Translations under genes and position numbers: made by a program
In this document: positions 27,966 through 36,979 of the stretch, piece by piece
Position numbering within the stretch: position 1 is the stretch's first letter
Layout: each line of letters begins with the position of its first letter
NCBI GenBank assembly: GCA_024225035.1
Contig: JAAEMX010000441.1
Coordinates: 171,943-235,942, forward strand
Direction of reading: 5' to 3'
DNA: 64,000 nt
Source of the DNA: Lentisphaerota bacterium
GTDB taxonomy: Bacteria; Verrucomicrobiota; Lentisphaeria; Victivallales; Victivallaceae
Notes under the pieces: generated by a model
What the model was told of the DNA's origin: nothing
The model's input: the letters and a program-made list of their open reading frames with translations, nothing else
Databases searched by the model: none

Positions 27966-29399
27966 ATGGCTGATCTTCCGAACATAATTTATATCATGGC
28001 TGATGATATGGGGTACGGTGATTTGGGGTGTTATGGCGCTGAAAAAATACCAACGCCTAATATGGACAGTATAGCCGCAAACGGTATTAAATTTATGGAT
28101 GCCCATTCTTCAAGCGCGGTATGCACTCCGAGTCGGTACTCTGTGATGACTGGGCGCTATTGCTGGCGAACATGGCTGAAAAGATGGGTCATCGGAGGTT
28201 TTGGTGCACCTTTAATTGAACCGGAACGTGAGACTGTCGCTTCCATGTTGAAAAAGCAGGGATACGCAACGTTTGCAGTAGGTAAGTGGCACCTGGGGTT
28301 GAATTGGCGAGTTTCAAAAGATGAATATTTGCTGAAAGACGGTGGGTTCGGAACTTTAAATGAAAAGCATCTTGACGGTTTTAACGTAGATTATTCTCAA
28401 CGCATTGACGGAGGACCTGTTGACCTTGGGTTTGATCGTTTTTGGGGTATATCCGGTTCTCTTGACATGCCGCCTTACTGCTTTATTGAAGATGCCGGGA
28501 CTATAGGAATTCCAAATCAGGAAAAGAGTCCTTACAGCCCTCAGCAGCGTAAAGGTATGATGACTGAAGATTGGAAAGATGATCAATGTGACGTAAATTT
28601 TACTGCTAAGGCCAGAGAATACATTACTCAACATAATGCAGAAAAACCTGATCAGCCGTTTTTCATGTATATGACGCCGGCTGCACCGCACCGTCCATGT
28701 GTGCCACCTGAGTTCATTAAAGGCAGAAGTCAGGCCGGAGCACGTGGTGATGCTGTATGCCTGATTGACTGGATGGTGGGCGAAATTTTGAAAACTTTGC
28801 GTGAGCTTGGAATTGAGGAAAATACTTTGCTGATGGTTACGAGTGATAACGGCGCCCGAGCGACTTGTTATGATGGTAATGACTATGGGCACAAATCAAA
28901 TGGTAACTGGCGGGGACAGAAAGCGGATATTTGGGAAGGCGGACATCGTGAGCCGTTAGTTATGCAATGGCCTGCTGTAATAAAGCCCGGTGCAGAGTGC
29001 GAACAGACTGTTTGTCTGGCGGATTTGATGGCAACCTGTGTAGAAATAACCGGGTTCGAAGTATCTGATAATCTTGGAGAGGACAGTGTCAGCTTTCTTT
29101 CATTATTAAAAAATACAGCAGCTGACAAAGTGCGTGATACATTGATTCATCACTCCGGAGCAGGGATGTTTTCGATTCGCAAAAATAACTGGAAAATGAT
29201 TGCCGGGCTTGGCTCCGGAGGTTTTACTGATCCACAGTGGAGTGAACCTGCGAAAGGAGGCCCAGAAGGGCAGCTTTATGATTTAACCTCCGATCCTGCT
29301 GAGACAAATAACCTTTATCTGGCAAAGCCGGATGTTGTTGAAGATATGATGAAAGATTTATTAAATACGATAAATGATGACTCGAAGCTTAAGCTTTGA
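27966..29399 (+). CDS. Type I (formylglycine-dependent) sulfatase
   Basis: 477 residues. NIIYIMADDMGYGDLGCYG provides the metal-binding Asp pair, CTPSRYSVMTGR at Cys53 is the C-x-P-S-R motif converted to formylglycine, and VTSDNGA and GKWHLG supply further active-site residues. It removes sulfate esters from a carbohydrate or related substrate. There is no signal peptide: the protein begins directly with the first strand, so it appears cytosolic, unlike most secreted sulfatases. A Cys-type sulfatase needs a separate maturase, which is not in this window. AAAGGAAAGAG precedes the ATG. Confidence 0.85.
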   Translation: MADLPNIIYIMADDMGYGDLGCYGAEKIPTPNMDSIAANGIKFMDAHSSSAVCTPSRYSVMTGRYCWRTWLKRWVIGGFGAPLIEPERETVASMLKKQGYATFAVGKWHLGLNWRVSKDEYLLKDGGFGTLNEKHLDGFNVDYSQRIDGGPVDLGFDRFWGISGSLDMPPYCFIEDAGTIGIPNQEKSPYSPQQRKGMMTEDWKDDQCDVNFTAKAREYITQHNAEKPDQPFFMYMTPAAPHRPCVPPEFIKGRSQAGARGDAVCLIDWMVGEILKTLRELGIEENTLLMVTSDNGARATCYDGNDYGHKSNGNWRGQKADIWEGGHREPLVMQWPAVIKPGAECEQTVCLADLMATCVEITGFEVSDNLGEDSVSFLSLLKNTAADKVRDTLIHHSGAGMFSIRKNNWKMIAGLGSGGFTDPQWSEPAKGGPEGQLYDLTSDPAETNNLYLAKPDVVEDMMKDLLNTINDDSKLKL

Positions 29400-29810
29400 T
29401 TTCTACTCCAGTTAGCCGGTGTAAACACCGGCTTTTTTTTATGTGATAACTACATAAGCTTCTCCTTTTTTAGGCTATAAAATGTCATTTGTAATTAATT
29501 ATAGAAAGCACTAATTATAAAATATGAGATTATAATTACCGGTAAAGGCATAAACTGTACCCAAAGGGATATTGCTAGACAACGGCTGGAAGTTGGAGGC
29601 TGCAGTGAACCTGCATGAATAAGAAAGGATATGAATAGTTATTAGATGCTTGGTGAGTTGATTCTGTGTCATAAAATATTAAAAAAAAAACTATTACAAG
29701 GCCTGTACTTTATAGAACTTTTGTGTCTATTAGTTGTACTAATATTGAATAGTAAGAATGTTTGTTGTGAAGATTCATTAACCTGAATACCATGAATTGA
29801 GGAAATGAAA
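29400..29810. other. Intergenic region sulfatase to GH18-like gene
   Basis: About 410 bases. Apart from the terminator at its left end and GAGGAA before the next ATG, it shows no gene-like pattern. It is AT-rich with A-runs near 29685. Confidence 0.4.
29414..29440 (+). terminator. Intrinsic terminator after sulfatase
   Basis: AGCCGGTG and CACCGGCT form a perfect 8-bp stem with a TAAA loop, followed by eight T residues. Confidence 0.85.
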
Positions 29811-30713
29811 ATGAAAAAGATATCTTTTATTATGGCCGCGTTATTTGGTGTTACAACAGTTTTAACAGCCAGTGCTGCTGGTTTTCCAGAGCATGTTTAT
29901 GCGCCAACTGTAAATGTTGCGACTCAGAAAGGTTTCGACTTTAATAAAGCTATAAAAAAGAGCGGCCAGAAAATTTATAAATTAACTGGTCTGACTGTTA
30001 ACCCAGAGTTTAAGAAAAGCAGTACAGAAGTATTTCTTGACGGTAAAAAACTAATGGATACAGTAAGCACTATTCGCAAAAGCGGCGGTGACGTAATTTT
30101 CAGCTTTGATGATGACTCAAACCCGCCAAGCGTAGATGAGGCTGCATACCAGAAAGTTATTGACTGTTATAAGATTAAGTGGATAGATTTTAAAATTGAT
30201 CGAAGTGTTCTTCATTGGTGCGTCGGCTGCAAGTGGGAATTGGATTCTATTCTGAAAGTAATGAAGAACTTACAGGACAATAATTCAGGCCTGATTGTAT
30301 CGCTTACCACAAATTATAATGATAAATCCCCGTCTGATTTTACCGAAAAAGAAAACGATACATTTCTGAATTACATCTTGCTGGTAAACAAAGATATTGG
30401 GGCTGATTTTGCGACAATAAATATTCAAGTTCCGTTTTCTAAAGCGATTCCTGAAAGTACTCTGGATGTTACACTGCAACGCTATATGAAGCTTTTGGAA
30501 GCAGCTTATAACTCAAAAGGGAGCACTGAAATTCGTAAAATGATTTCCATTACTCCGCGTCTAAATAATCAAAGTGAATTTGTGCCGGGCAAAGCCAAAG
30601 CTGTTGTGACAGCGTCAACAAAGGCTGGCAGCAAATTTCTTTCACTGGTTTTTGAGAACCCTGATGATTTTTATAAGTATACCAATATATTCAAGAGTTT
30701 TAGCGGAAAGTAA
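29811..30713 (+). CDS. Secreted GH18-fold protein with degenerate active site
   Basis: 300 residues from the ATG at 29811, chosen because GAGGAA is six bases upstream; the in-frame ATG at 29805 has no room for it. Signal peptide MKKISFIMAALFGVTTVLTASA. The order of GGDVIFSFDDDS, a YQKVIDCYKIK helix and WIDFKID recalls GH18 chitinases, where the strand-4 motif is DxxDxDxE. Here it reads Asp126-Phe-Lys128-Ile-Asp130, lacking the catalytic Glu. If the fold call is right, it is a non-catalytic chitin/oligosaccharide-binding protein. Family assignment is by pattern only. Confidence 0.5.
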   Translation: MKKISFIMAALFGVTTVLTASAAGFPEHVYAPTVNVATQKGFDFNKAIKKSGQKIYKLTGLTVNPEFKKSSTEVFLDGKKLMDTVSTIRKSGGDVIFSFDDDSNPPSVDEAAYQKVIDCYKIKWIDFKIDRSVLHWCVGCKWELDSILKVMKNLQDNNSGLIVSLTTNYNDKSPSDFTEKENDTFLNYILLVNKDIGADFATINIQVPFSKAIPESTLDVTLQRYMKLLEAAYNSKGSTEIRKMISITPRLNNQSEFVPGKAKAVVTASTKAGSKFLSLVFENPDDFYKYTNIFKSFSGK

Positions 30714-30732
30714 TTTATCTTTTTGCTCTTAA

Positions 30733-30765
30733 AACAGGCACTGAAATAATCTTTCAGTGTCTGTT
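30733..30765. terminator. Bidirectional terminator hairpin
   Basis: AACAGGCACTGAAA and TTTCAGTGTCTGTT form a 14-bp stem with one G-U pair and a TAATC loop, sitting between the GH18-like gene and the convergent cmoB and touching the cmoB stop. Confidence 0.7.
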
Positions 30766-31742
30766 TATGTTGTTGCAACAATGATGGCTCGGGTAGGTGC
30801 CTGATATCCTTCAATGGTCAGGTCAGAATTTTCTGGGGCAATATAGTCTTTTAGCGATTCCCAGCGTATCCAGTCAGTTGTGCGCTGCTCATCTACAGAA
30901 GTACGAGTTACATCGATCGTGCGGACATTCTTGAAACCAATTTTGCGCATCCATTTTTCCAAAGCAGCACAAGATGGAAGAAACCAGACGTTACGCATTT
31001 TAGCATAACGTCCCTCCGGCACGAGAACGTCGTTTTCTCCGCCGTCTATCACGAGGGTTTCAAGAACCATTTCTCCGCCGTAACGCAACAGGTCGCGAAT
31101 TTGCAGCAAGTGATCTATTGGGGACTTGCGGTGATAAAGCACTCCCATCGAAAATACCGTATCGAAGCATTTTGTTTCAGAAGGAATATCTTCAATTCCA
31201 AGAGGTAATACCCAGGCACGGTTATTATCAAGATATTTTTTCATGGCCCAGAACTGCATTACAAATACCTTGTAAGGATCGATGCCAACAGCCAGCTTAG
31301 CGCCTTCTGCAGCCATTCGCCAGCAGTGATAGCCGCTGCCGCAGCCGATATCCAGTATTGTACGGTTTTTAAGAGGCGATATATGATTCTTAAGGCGATC
31401 CCATTTCCAGTCAGAGCGCCATTCTGTTTCAATTTTCATGCCGCAAATATCAAAGGGCCCTTTGCGCCATGGACGCAGCTTTTGCATGCACTCATATAGC
31501 TTTTCCCGGGTAGCATCGTCGCAGTCCTTTTGAGAGCCGGCTTTGATAGTCGCTGAATTAATGTCAACGCCGGAAAGTTTTATACCGGGAAGCTCGTTAA
31601 TAGCTTTCAGCCACATATCAAGATGTCCGTGATTGCAGTCTTTCAATGCCGACTCTGATTTTTGAGTGTATTCCTCAGCCCAGGGAGCGAGAGGGGTTTG
31701 CCTCGCGAGGTTGAGAAACTCGCTGTAATCTCCTGTAATCAT
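30765..31742 (-). CDS. cmoB: tRNA U34 carboxymethyltransferase
   Basis: 325 residues. The N-terminal part (LARQTPLAPWAEEY) and central RPWRKGPFDICGMKIETEWRSDWKWDR block are characteristic of CmoB, followed by the SAM-binding LDIGCGSGYHCWRMA and GIDPYKVFVMQF. It transfers the carboxymethyl group from carboxy-SAM to 5-hydroxyuridine at tRNA position 34. Its start overlaps the cmoA stop by four bases (ATGA). Confidence 0.93.
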   Translation of the reverse strand: MITGDYSEFLNLARQTPLAPWAEEYTQKSESALKDCNHGHLDMWLKAINELPGIKLSGVDINSATIKAGSQKDCDDATREKLYECMQKLRPWRKGPFDICGMKIETEWRSDWKWDRLKNHISPLKNRTILDIGCGSGYHCWRMAAEGAKLAVGIDPYKVFVMQFWAMKKYLDNNRAWVLPLGIEDIPSETKCFDTVFSMGVLYHRKSPIDHLLQIRDLLRYGGEMVLETLVIDGGENDVLVPEGRYAKMRNVWFLPSCAALEKWMRKIGFKNVRTIDVTRTSVDEQRTTDWIRWESLKDYIAPENSDLTIEGYQAPTRAIIVATT

Positions 31743-32470
31743 TTGAACGCTACCATTGACATGAAGTTAAAACATTGAAACCATAACTCACAGCGCTTGA
31801 ACCCAACTTTTTCAAGACGCTGGATGTGTTGCGGAATAGTGTCTGGAATAAGGACGTTTTCGAGAGCGTTGCGCTTCTGCTGAATTTCCATTTCCGTGTA
31901 GCCATTATGAGCTTTCCAGGCATGGTAAATGTCAATAAAAAGTTCACTGTTCTTTTTTTCTTCAAAAGTAACTTTTTCAGAAAGCACCAGTACTGCGTTC
32001 GGTATCATGCTGTCATAGATTTTCTGCAACAGGGGTTTGCGGTCTTCAGGAGGAAGAAACTGCAGCGTATAATTCATAACTGTCATTGAATTATCACTGT
32101 AATTTATATCTCTGATATCAGCTTCCAGAACATCAACTGAAGTTGTTGTGTTTTTATCCTCCAGGATTATTTCCCGGCAGCGTTTTACCATGTCTGATGA
32201 TTTATCAACAGCAATAATATTGCAGTTTTCTGCGGTGATTCGTTGGCGCATGGCAAGAGTTGTGGCTCCAAGCGAGCAGCCCAGATCGTAGAGATTAGTT
32301 CCCGACTGGGCAAAACGTTCAGCAAATAAGCCGGACATTATTATTACATTTTCATATCCCGGCACGGAGCGCTTTATCATATCAGGAAAAACCGCAGCAA
32401 CGTTTTGGTCAAATTTGAAATCTTCAACCCTTGAAAGCGGTTTAGAAAAAATATCATCTTTAGCTGTCAT
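31739..32470 (-). CDS. cmoA: Carboxy-S-adenosylmethionine synthase
   Basis: 243 residues from the ATG at 32470, chosen by alignment to the CmoA N-terminus (pattern D.lFs.Pi...dw.FD) and by AGGA six bases upstream; the frame extends eight codons further to 32494. AAVFPDMIKRSVPGYENVI and YDLGCSLGATTLAMR are diagnostic. It makes carboxy-SAM from SAM and prephenate for CmoB, which is coupled downstream. Confidence 0.92.
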   Translation of the reverse strand: MTAKDDIFSKPLSRVEDFKFDQNVAAVFPDMIKRSVPGYENVIIMSGLFAERFAQSGTNLYDLGCSLGATTLAMRQRITAENCNIIAVDKSSDMVKRCREIILEDKNTTTSVDVLEADIRDINYSDNSMTVMNYTLQFLPPEDRKPLLQKIYDSMIPNAVLVLSEKVTFEEKKNSELFIDIYHAWKAHNGYTEMEIQQKRNALENVLIPDTIPQHIQRLEKVGFKRCELWFQCFNFMSMVAFK

Positions 32471-32648
32471 AAATCGTCCTGTATTCTTTGACATATTCGC
32501 TATATCATTAAAGCATAATAGCGTAAAGTCAATAGCCGCTTTGAAAAAATCTTATGTCTAAGGCCGTGATTTACCTGATAAACCTGGAAATATAATGATT
32601 TGCTTTTAGAAAAAATATTAAAAACACTACGAATCTGCATAATATGTG

Positions 32649-32677
32649 TTGACACTGCCAACGATGGCAATTAATTA
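32649..32677 (+). promoter_or_regulatory. Promoter with internal LacI-type operator
   Basis: A perfect -35 TTGACA (32649-32654) is followed by a palindromic operator, TGCCAACGATGGCA (32656-32669), with the central CG typical of LacI-family sites. A weak -10 (TAATTA, 32672-32677) follows at a 17-base spacing. An operator between -35 and -10 just upstream of a LacI-type gene suggests autorepression. Confidence 0.5.
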
Positions 32678-32691
32678 AAAAGAAGCTTGAA

Positions 32692-33645
32692 ATGGCAACA
32701 GTAACTTTAAAACAAATAGCAATAGCAGCTAATACTTCTATAAGAACAGTAAACCGTGCTCTTAAAGGGCAACAGGGAATTGGTGAAGCTAAAAGAAAAG
32801 AAATTCTCGAACTAGCTTCAAAAATGGGATACACTCCGAATATTGCAGCACGTAACCTGAGGCTGCAGCGCAGCAATTTTGTCGGAGTAATCGGCTATAA
32901 AAATATTGACGGAGTTTTTTCACGTCGCTTGAATGACCTGGTACAACGCTTGGAGGCTGCCGGCTTTTATCCTATTTTAGGAATGCCTCCGGAAAATGTT
33001 GAGGATTGTCGGAAGATGCTTCTTGAGTGGTCAGGATTCGTCAAACATGTTGTTTTGTTTCAGTCATTGTCTGAAGAATTACGCAATGAACTTAGTTCCT
33101 TACCGCAACATTTTATATCAATTGATTACGAAAGTATCAGTGATGGAACAAGTTTAACTATAGACAGGTCCAGCGGTGTGAAAGATGGAATCTTACACTT
33201 GGTGAAATCTGGTTGCAAGAAAATTTTCTGGTGCGGCAAGCTGGCTAGTCGTGAAGAAGGTTTGCGTAAGGCCCTGGATGAATTATCTGATGCTGAACGA
33301 CCTGAATATGGTCATATCCAAGCAGGAATTAACTTTGATGACGGCTACGCTATTGGTTCTGACTTAATTGCTTCCGGTGTGGATGCTGCGTTTTTTGATA
33401 CCGACAGAATGGCTCTTGGTTTTCTCAAATATTCCTGGCGGCACAATATCAAAGTTCCTGAACAGATCAAGGTTATCGGATTTGATAATGATACAGCTGG
33501 ACAGCAGTCATGTCCGGCACTTAGTACAGTTGCTCATCCGATAGATGAGATGAATAATAAAATAGTTGAGCTGGTTGAGAATGCGCATCTTGAAGCTCAA
33601 AGTTTTGAATTTAAAACTTCATTTATAAGTAGAGAAAGTGCTTGA
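32692..33645 (+). CDS. LacI-family transcriptional regulator
   Basis: 317 residues. The N-terminal helix-turn-helix (TLKQIAIAANTSIRTVNRAL) and hinge helix (PNIAARNLRLQRSNFVGVI) are typical, followed by a periplasmic-binding-protein-like sensor domain ending in VIGFDNDTAGQQSCPALSTV. The DNA-recognition helix is atypical in having RTVNRAL where most have TVSRVL. It is 38 bases upstream of the dehydrogenase gene and likely regulates it and itself. Confidence 0.88.
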   Translation: MATVTLKQIAIAANTSIRTVNRALKGQQGIGEAKRKEILELASKMGYTPNIAARNLRLQRSNFVGVIGYKNIDGVFSRRLNDLVQRLEAAGFYPILGMPPENVEDCRKMLLEWSGFVKHVVLFQSLSEELRNELSSLPQHFISIDYESISDGTSLTIDRSSGVKDGILHLVKSGCKKIFWCGKLASREEGLRKALDELSDAERPEYGHIQAGINFDDGYAIGSDLIASGVDAAFFDTDRMALGFLKYSWRHNIKVPEQIKVIGFDNDTAGQQSCPALSTVAHPIDEMNNKIVELVENAHLEAQSFEFKTSFISRESA

Positions 33646-33683
33646 ATTCAGGTACTTGTTTAATTTAATCAACGGAGTTGGTC

Positions 33684-35003
33684 ATGGTCAAAAAGAAAAA
33701 GTACGTACTGGTTGGTACAGGCGGACGATGTGTGATGTTTATCAATGCTCTTGCTAAAGAGTTCAAAGAGTCCGGAGAGCTTTTAGCATTATGCGATACT
33801 AATCAGATTAGAATGAATTATTATGTTAATGTGCTTAAGAACGAACATAATTACCCTGAACTTCCGACCTACAAGGCAGAAGATTTTGATAAAATGATTG
33901 CTGAACATAAACCTGACCGGGTAATTGTTACCAGCATGGACAGGACACATCATAAGTACATTTGCCGCGCTATGGAGCTCGGTTGTGATGTGGTATCAGA
34001 GAAACCGATGACTGTTGACGAAGAAAAGTGTCAGCAGATAATTGATACAGTTAAAAAGACCGGACGCAAGTTAATTGTAACTTTTAATTACCGCTACTCT
34101 CCGCGCAATACTAAGGTTAAAGAAATAATAAAAAGTGGTATGGTTGGAGATATTACCAGCATACATTTCGAATGGGTATTGAGCACTCAGCACGGAGCCG
34201 ATTATTTCCGTCGCTGGCACCGTGATAAACGCAACAGTGGCAGCTTGATGGTTCATAAGTCAACTCACCACTTTGATTTGGTAAACTGGTGGATTGATTC
34301 TCAGCCTGAAATTGTGTTTGCTATGGGCGACCTGAAATTTTACGGTAAAATTAACGCTGAAAACCGTGGAATAAAAGATTTTTATTATCGCGCTCGCAAT
34401 AACGAAGTCGCAGCCAAAGACCCATTTGCTCTAAAAGTAACAGATAAAGATACCCGTTTGCAAGGGCTTTATTATGATGCAGAGCATGAAGATAATTATT
34501 TCCGTGACCAGAGTGTTTTCAGTGATGGCATTTCGATTGAAGATAACATTGCTGTTATGGTACGTTATTCTAATAAGGTGGTTATGAACTATAGTCTTAA
34601 CGCTCATAGCCCATGGGAAGGATATCGTGTTTGCTTCAACGGAACAAAAGGACGTTTGGAATTTAACGTGGTTGAAACTCCATACATCAGCGGGGACCAC
34701 GCCGATTTCAACATCCCCGGAATGCACGAGCTCGACGGAGAATTGGAAGAAATGGTGCCGGAAATCATTTTCCAGCCGCATTGGGGCAAAGCGCAGGTTA
34801 TCAAATATGAAAAGAGTAAAGGCGGTCATGGCGGTGGTGATATACGCCTGCTAGGTCATGTTTTTGATGGAGCGGAAGACGATCCATTGGGACACGCTGC
34901 CGGATATGTTGACGGGGCCCAGTCCATTCTTACCGGTATCGCTGCTAACAAATCTATGCAAACCGGTTTGCCTGTTGATGTGACAAAATTAGTGACTTTC
35001 TAA
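33684..35003 (+). CDS. Gfo/Idh/MocA-family dehydrogenase
   Basis: 439 residues from the ATG at 33684, six bases after CGGAG; the TTG at 33678 overlaps that site. VLVGTGGRCVMFINAL is the NAD(P)-binding glycine-rich strand, CDVVSEKPMTVDEEKC contains the EKP motif with the catalytic Lys, and SGSLMVHKSTHHFDLVNWW matches the conserved His-containing helix. It probably oxidises or epimerises a sugar or sugar acid. No signal peptide or Tat motif is visible. It is probably in one operon with the LacI regulator. Confidence 0.85.
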   Translation: MVKKKKYVLVGTGGRCVMFINALAKEFKESGELLALCDTNQIRMNYYVNVLKNEHNYPELPTYKAEDFDKMIAEHKPDRVIVTSMDRTHHKYICRAMELGCDVVSEKPMTVDEEKCQQIIDTVKKTGRKLIVTFNYRYSPRNTKVKEIIKSGMVGDITSIHFEWVLSTQHGADYFRRWHRDKRNSGSLMVHKSTHHFDLVNWWIDSQPEIVFAMGDLKFYGKINAENRGIKDFYYRARNNEVAAKDPFALKVTDKDTRLQGLYYDAEHEDNYFRDQSVFSDGISIEDNIAVMVRYSNKVVMNYSLNAHSPWEGYRVCFNGTKGRLEFNVVETPYISGDHADFNIPGMHELDGELEEMVPEIIFQPHWGKAQVIKYEKSKGGHGGGDIRLLGHVFDGAEDDPLGHAAGYVDGAQSILTGIAANKSMQTGLPVDVTKLVTF

Positions 35004-35017
35004 GCATAGTTATTCTG

Positions 35018-35043
35018 GCGGGGACAAATCCCCGCTTTTTTTT
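35018..35043 (+). terminator. Intrinsic terminator after dehydrogenase
   Basis: GCGGGGA and TCCCCGC form a perfect 7-bp stem with a CAAA loop followed by eight T residues. Confidence 0.85.
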
Positions 35044-35160
35044 ATATCCAAGTGGTATTTTGTTATTTATCAATTGAACAAATGCTAATTTTTATTTGTC
35101 TTTTAAGCCTTCGGAACCTTTCTGTCACAGCAAAAATGATTTGAACTCAAGGAGGCTTAG

Positions 35161-36825
35161 ATGCTGAAACTCGGCCCTGAATGTGTGCTGAAAACACTTA
35201 CCGTCATTCTTCTTTTGAACTTAACCGGTCTTGCTTACGGCAACACTTTAATCCTGCGTGATGCCGATTCCTCAAAGTTAAAAGATTTCAGGTTTACTTC
35301 ATCAACAATAAAAAATAATGATATTTCAAAACCTACAGTTAACAGCTTTGCTTTAGTCAGTAAGGATAATGCTGCGGTAGGTCAGGTGATTCGATATCAG
35401 CAGCGTTATTGCGGTATAGAGGTTTACGGAGCTCAGGTTATTATCAATAATAAAAGGGTTAACGGCAGGCTTGAAAAGGGTATTGAGGATTTTATTAGCC
35501 GTGAGGATGTTGAGAAATACAATTGTGAAGAAAAGATAAGCCATGCGATTGACGGAGCATACCCATTTGCAAAGCATACAACCTGTAAGCTGATTGTTTA
35601 CACTGAAAAGAATAATGGCAAAACTATTTATCGTTTAGCTTTTTTGATTTCCGGGATTTCTGCGGATGGACCGGAAGCTACTGTCACTGACGCAAGGACT
35701 GGTGAAGTTATAAAGAAATGGCGCAAAATCGCCGGCGTTGATGCTTACGGAATTGGTGGGAATTACAACACAGGAAAATACTGTTACGGTCGAGCCAAAC
35801 TGCCTTTTATGCCGGTAAATGTCAGTAAGGGAATTTACACTCTCGAAAATGATGATGTAAAGGTTGTTGATCTGCATCATTTTAACGGCGAAGATATTGA
35901 TGGTAATTATGTCTGGGGCCCGGCACATTCATGGTCCGGACGCAATTACAGTGGAGCAAGTGCTTACAACAACGCATTTAACGTGATGAATGATGCGTTT
36001 ATGTTTGGCAATATGGTGGTCAAAATGTACCGGGAATACGGTGTGAACTGCCTTGAGTCTCCGGGCGGAATCAGGCAGAAAACCGTTTTGCGTGTACATT
36101 ATCGTGAGAAAAAATGCATTGGTGATTCCTGTGATTTTCTAGAGATTGCTCAAGCATTCTGGGACGGCAAGAGCGCAAATTTTGGTGATGGTTACGGAGG
36201 CAACGCTCTGCCTCAGGTAAGCCTTGATATTGTTGCTCATGAGCTTGCCCATGGATTCAATGAGTCACATGCTAATCTGGAATATCATGACGAGTCAGGA
36301 GCTTTGGGTGAAGCATTTGCTGATATTTCCGGAATTGCGGCAATGGATTATGTTTTGCGCAATCATCCTGAATTATATAATAAGATTTATCCTGAAGCTG
36401 GCGGAAAAATAGTTTGGCAGATAGGATCCACTGTAAAAGCAGATGGTCAGCCTAAGCGCTATCTTGATCATCCTGCCCGCGATAATGAATCAGCCGACTG
36501 CTATGACCCAACTATGACAGGAAGCATACTTTACGCTGATGTTACATTTAGGGCAAAGCTCTACTTTTATTCCTGGAGCAGCCAGCAGTACTATATTATT
36601 CATCATGGAAATGGTATTTTTAACCTGGCATTTTACATCCTTTCCAATCGCTGGGATGTCCAGCGGGCATTTAAGGCTTTTGTTTATGCTTCTACGCACT
36701 ACTGGACTCCAACTGTAGGATTTGAGGAAGCGGCAAACGGTGTATGGCGTGCAGCCGAAAAGCTTGGTTATAATACTGATGATGTCGAAGTGGCTTTTAA
36801 TTATGTAGGTGTTGATTACAGATAG
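35161..36825 (+). CDS. Secreted M4 (thermolysin-family) metalloprotease
   Basis: 554 residues. Signal peptide (LKTLTVILLLNLTGLAYG) and a propeptide of about 190 residues with FTP-like features (VIRYQQRYCGIEVYGAQVII) precede the catalytic domain. HELAH at 360-364 and Glu384 in SGALGEAFADISG form the HExxH-plus-24 zinc site of the M4 family. A Cys-containing insertion (KKCIGDSCDF) lies before the zinc site, and the C-terminal helical domain ends VGVDYR. AAGGAGG is at the ideal distance from the ATG. It stands alone between two terminators. Confidence 0.88.
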   Translation: MLKLGPECVLKTLTVILLLNLTGLAYGNTLILRDADSSKLKDFRFTSSTIKNNDISKPTVNSFALVSKDNAAVGQVIRYQQRYCGIEVYGAQVIINNKRVNGRLEKGIEDFISREDVEKYNCEEKISHAIDGAYPFAKHTTCKLIVYTEKNNGKTIYRLAFLISGISADGPEATVTDARTGEVIKKWRKIAGVDAYGIGGNYNTGKYCYGRAKLPFMPVNVSKGIYTLENDDVKVVDLHHFNGEDIDGNYVWGPAHSWSGRNYSGASAYNNAFNVMNDAFMFGNMVVKMYREYGVNCLESPGGIRQKTVLRVHYREKKCIGDSCDFLEIAQAFWDGKSANFGDGYGGNALPQVSLDIVAHELAHGFNESHANLEYHDESGALGEAFADISGIAAMDYVLRNHPELYNKIYPEAGGKIVWQIGSTVKADGQPKRYLDHPARDNESADCYDPTMTGSILYADVTFRAKLYFYSWSSQQYYIIHHGNGIFNLAFYILSNRWDVQRAFKAFVYASTHYWTPTVGFEEAANGVWRAAEKLGYNTDDVEVAFNYVGVDYR

Positions 36826-36847
36826 TTATCTATTAATAATCTTGTTT

Positions 36848-36886
36848 ATGCCGCCGCAAGCTTTTGAGCTGCGGCGGCATTTTCTT
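36848..36886 (+). terminator. Strong terminator after metalloprotease
   Basis: ATGCCGCCGCA and TGCGGCGGCAT form an 11-bp GC-rich stem with further pairing (GCT/AGC) inside, followed by TTTCTTTTTT. Confidence 0.85.
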
Positions 36887-36979
36887 TTTTAGGTGCAGTG
36901 CATTGAAATATTATGGTTGCAAATAATTGTCATCATGCTATGTTAGGGCGTTGTTAAAAGTAAAAAATTGAGTAGAGTG

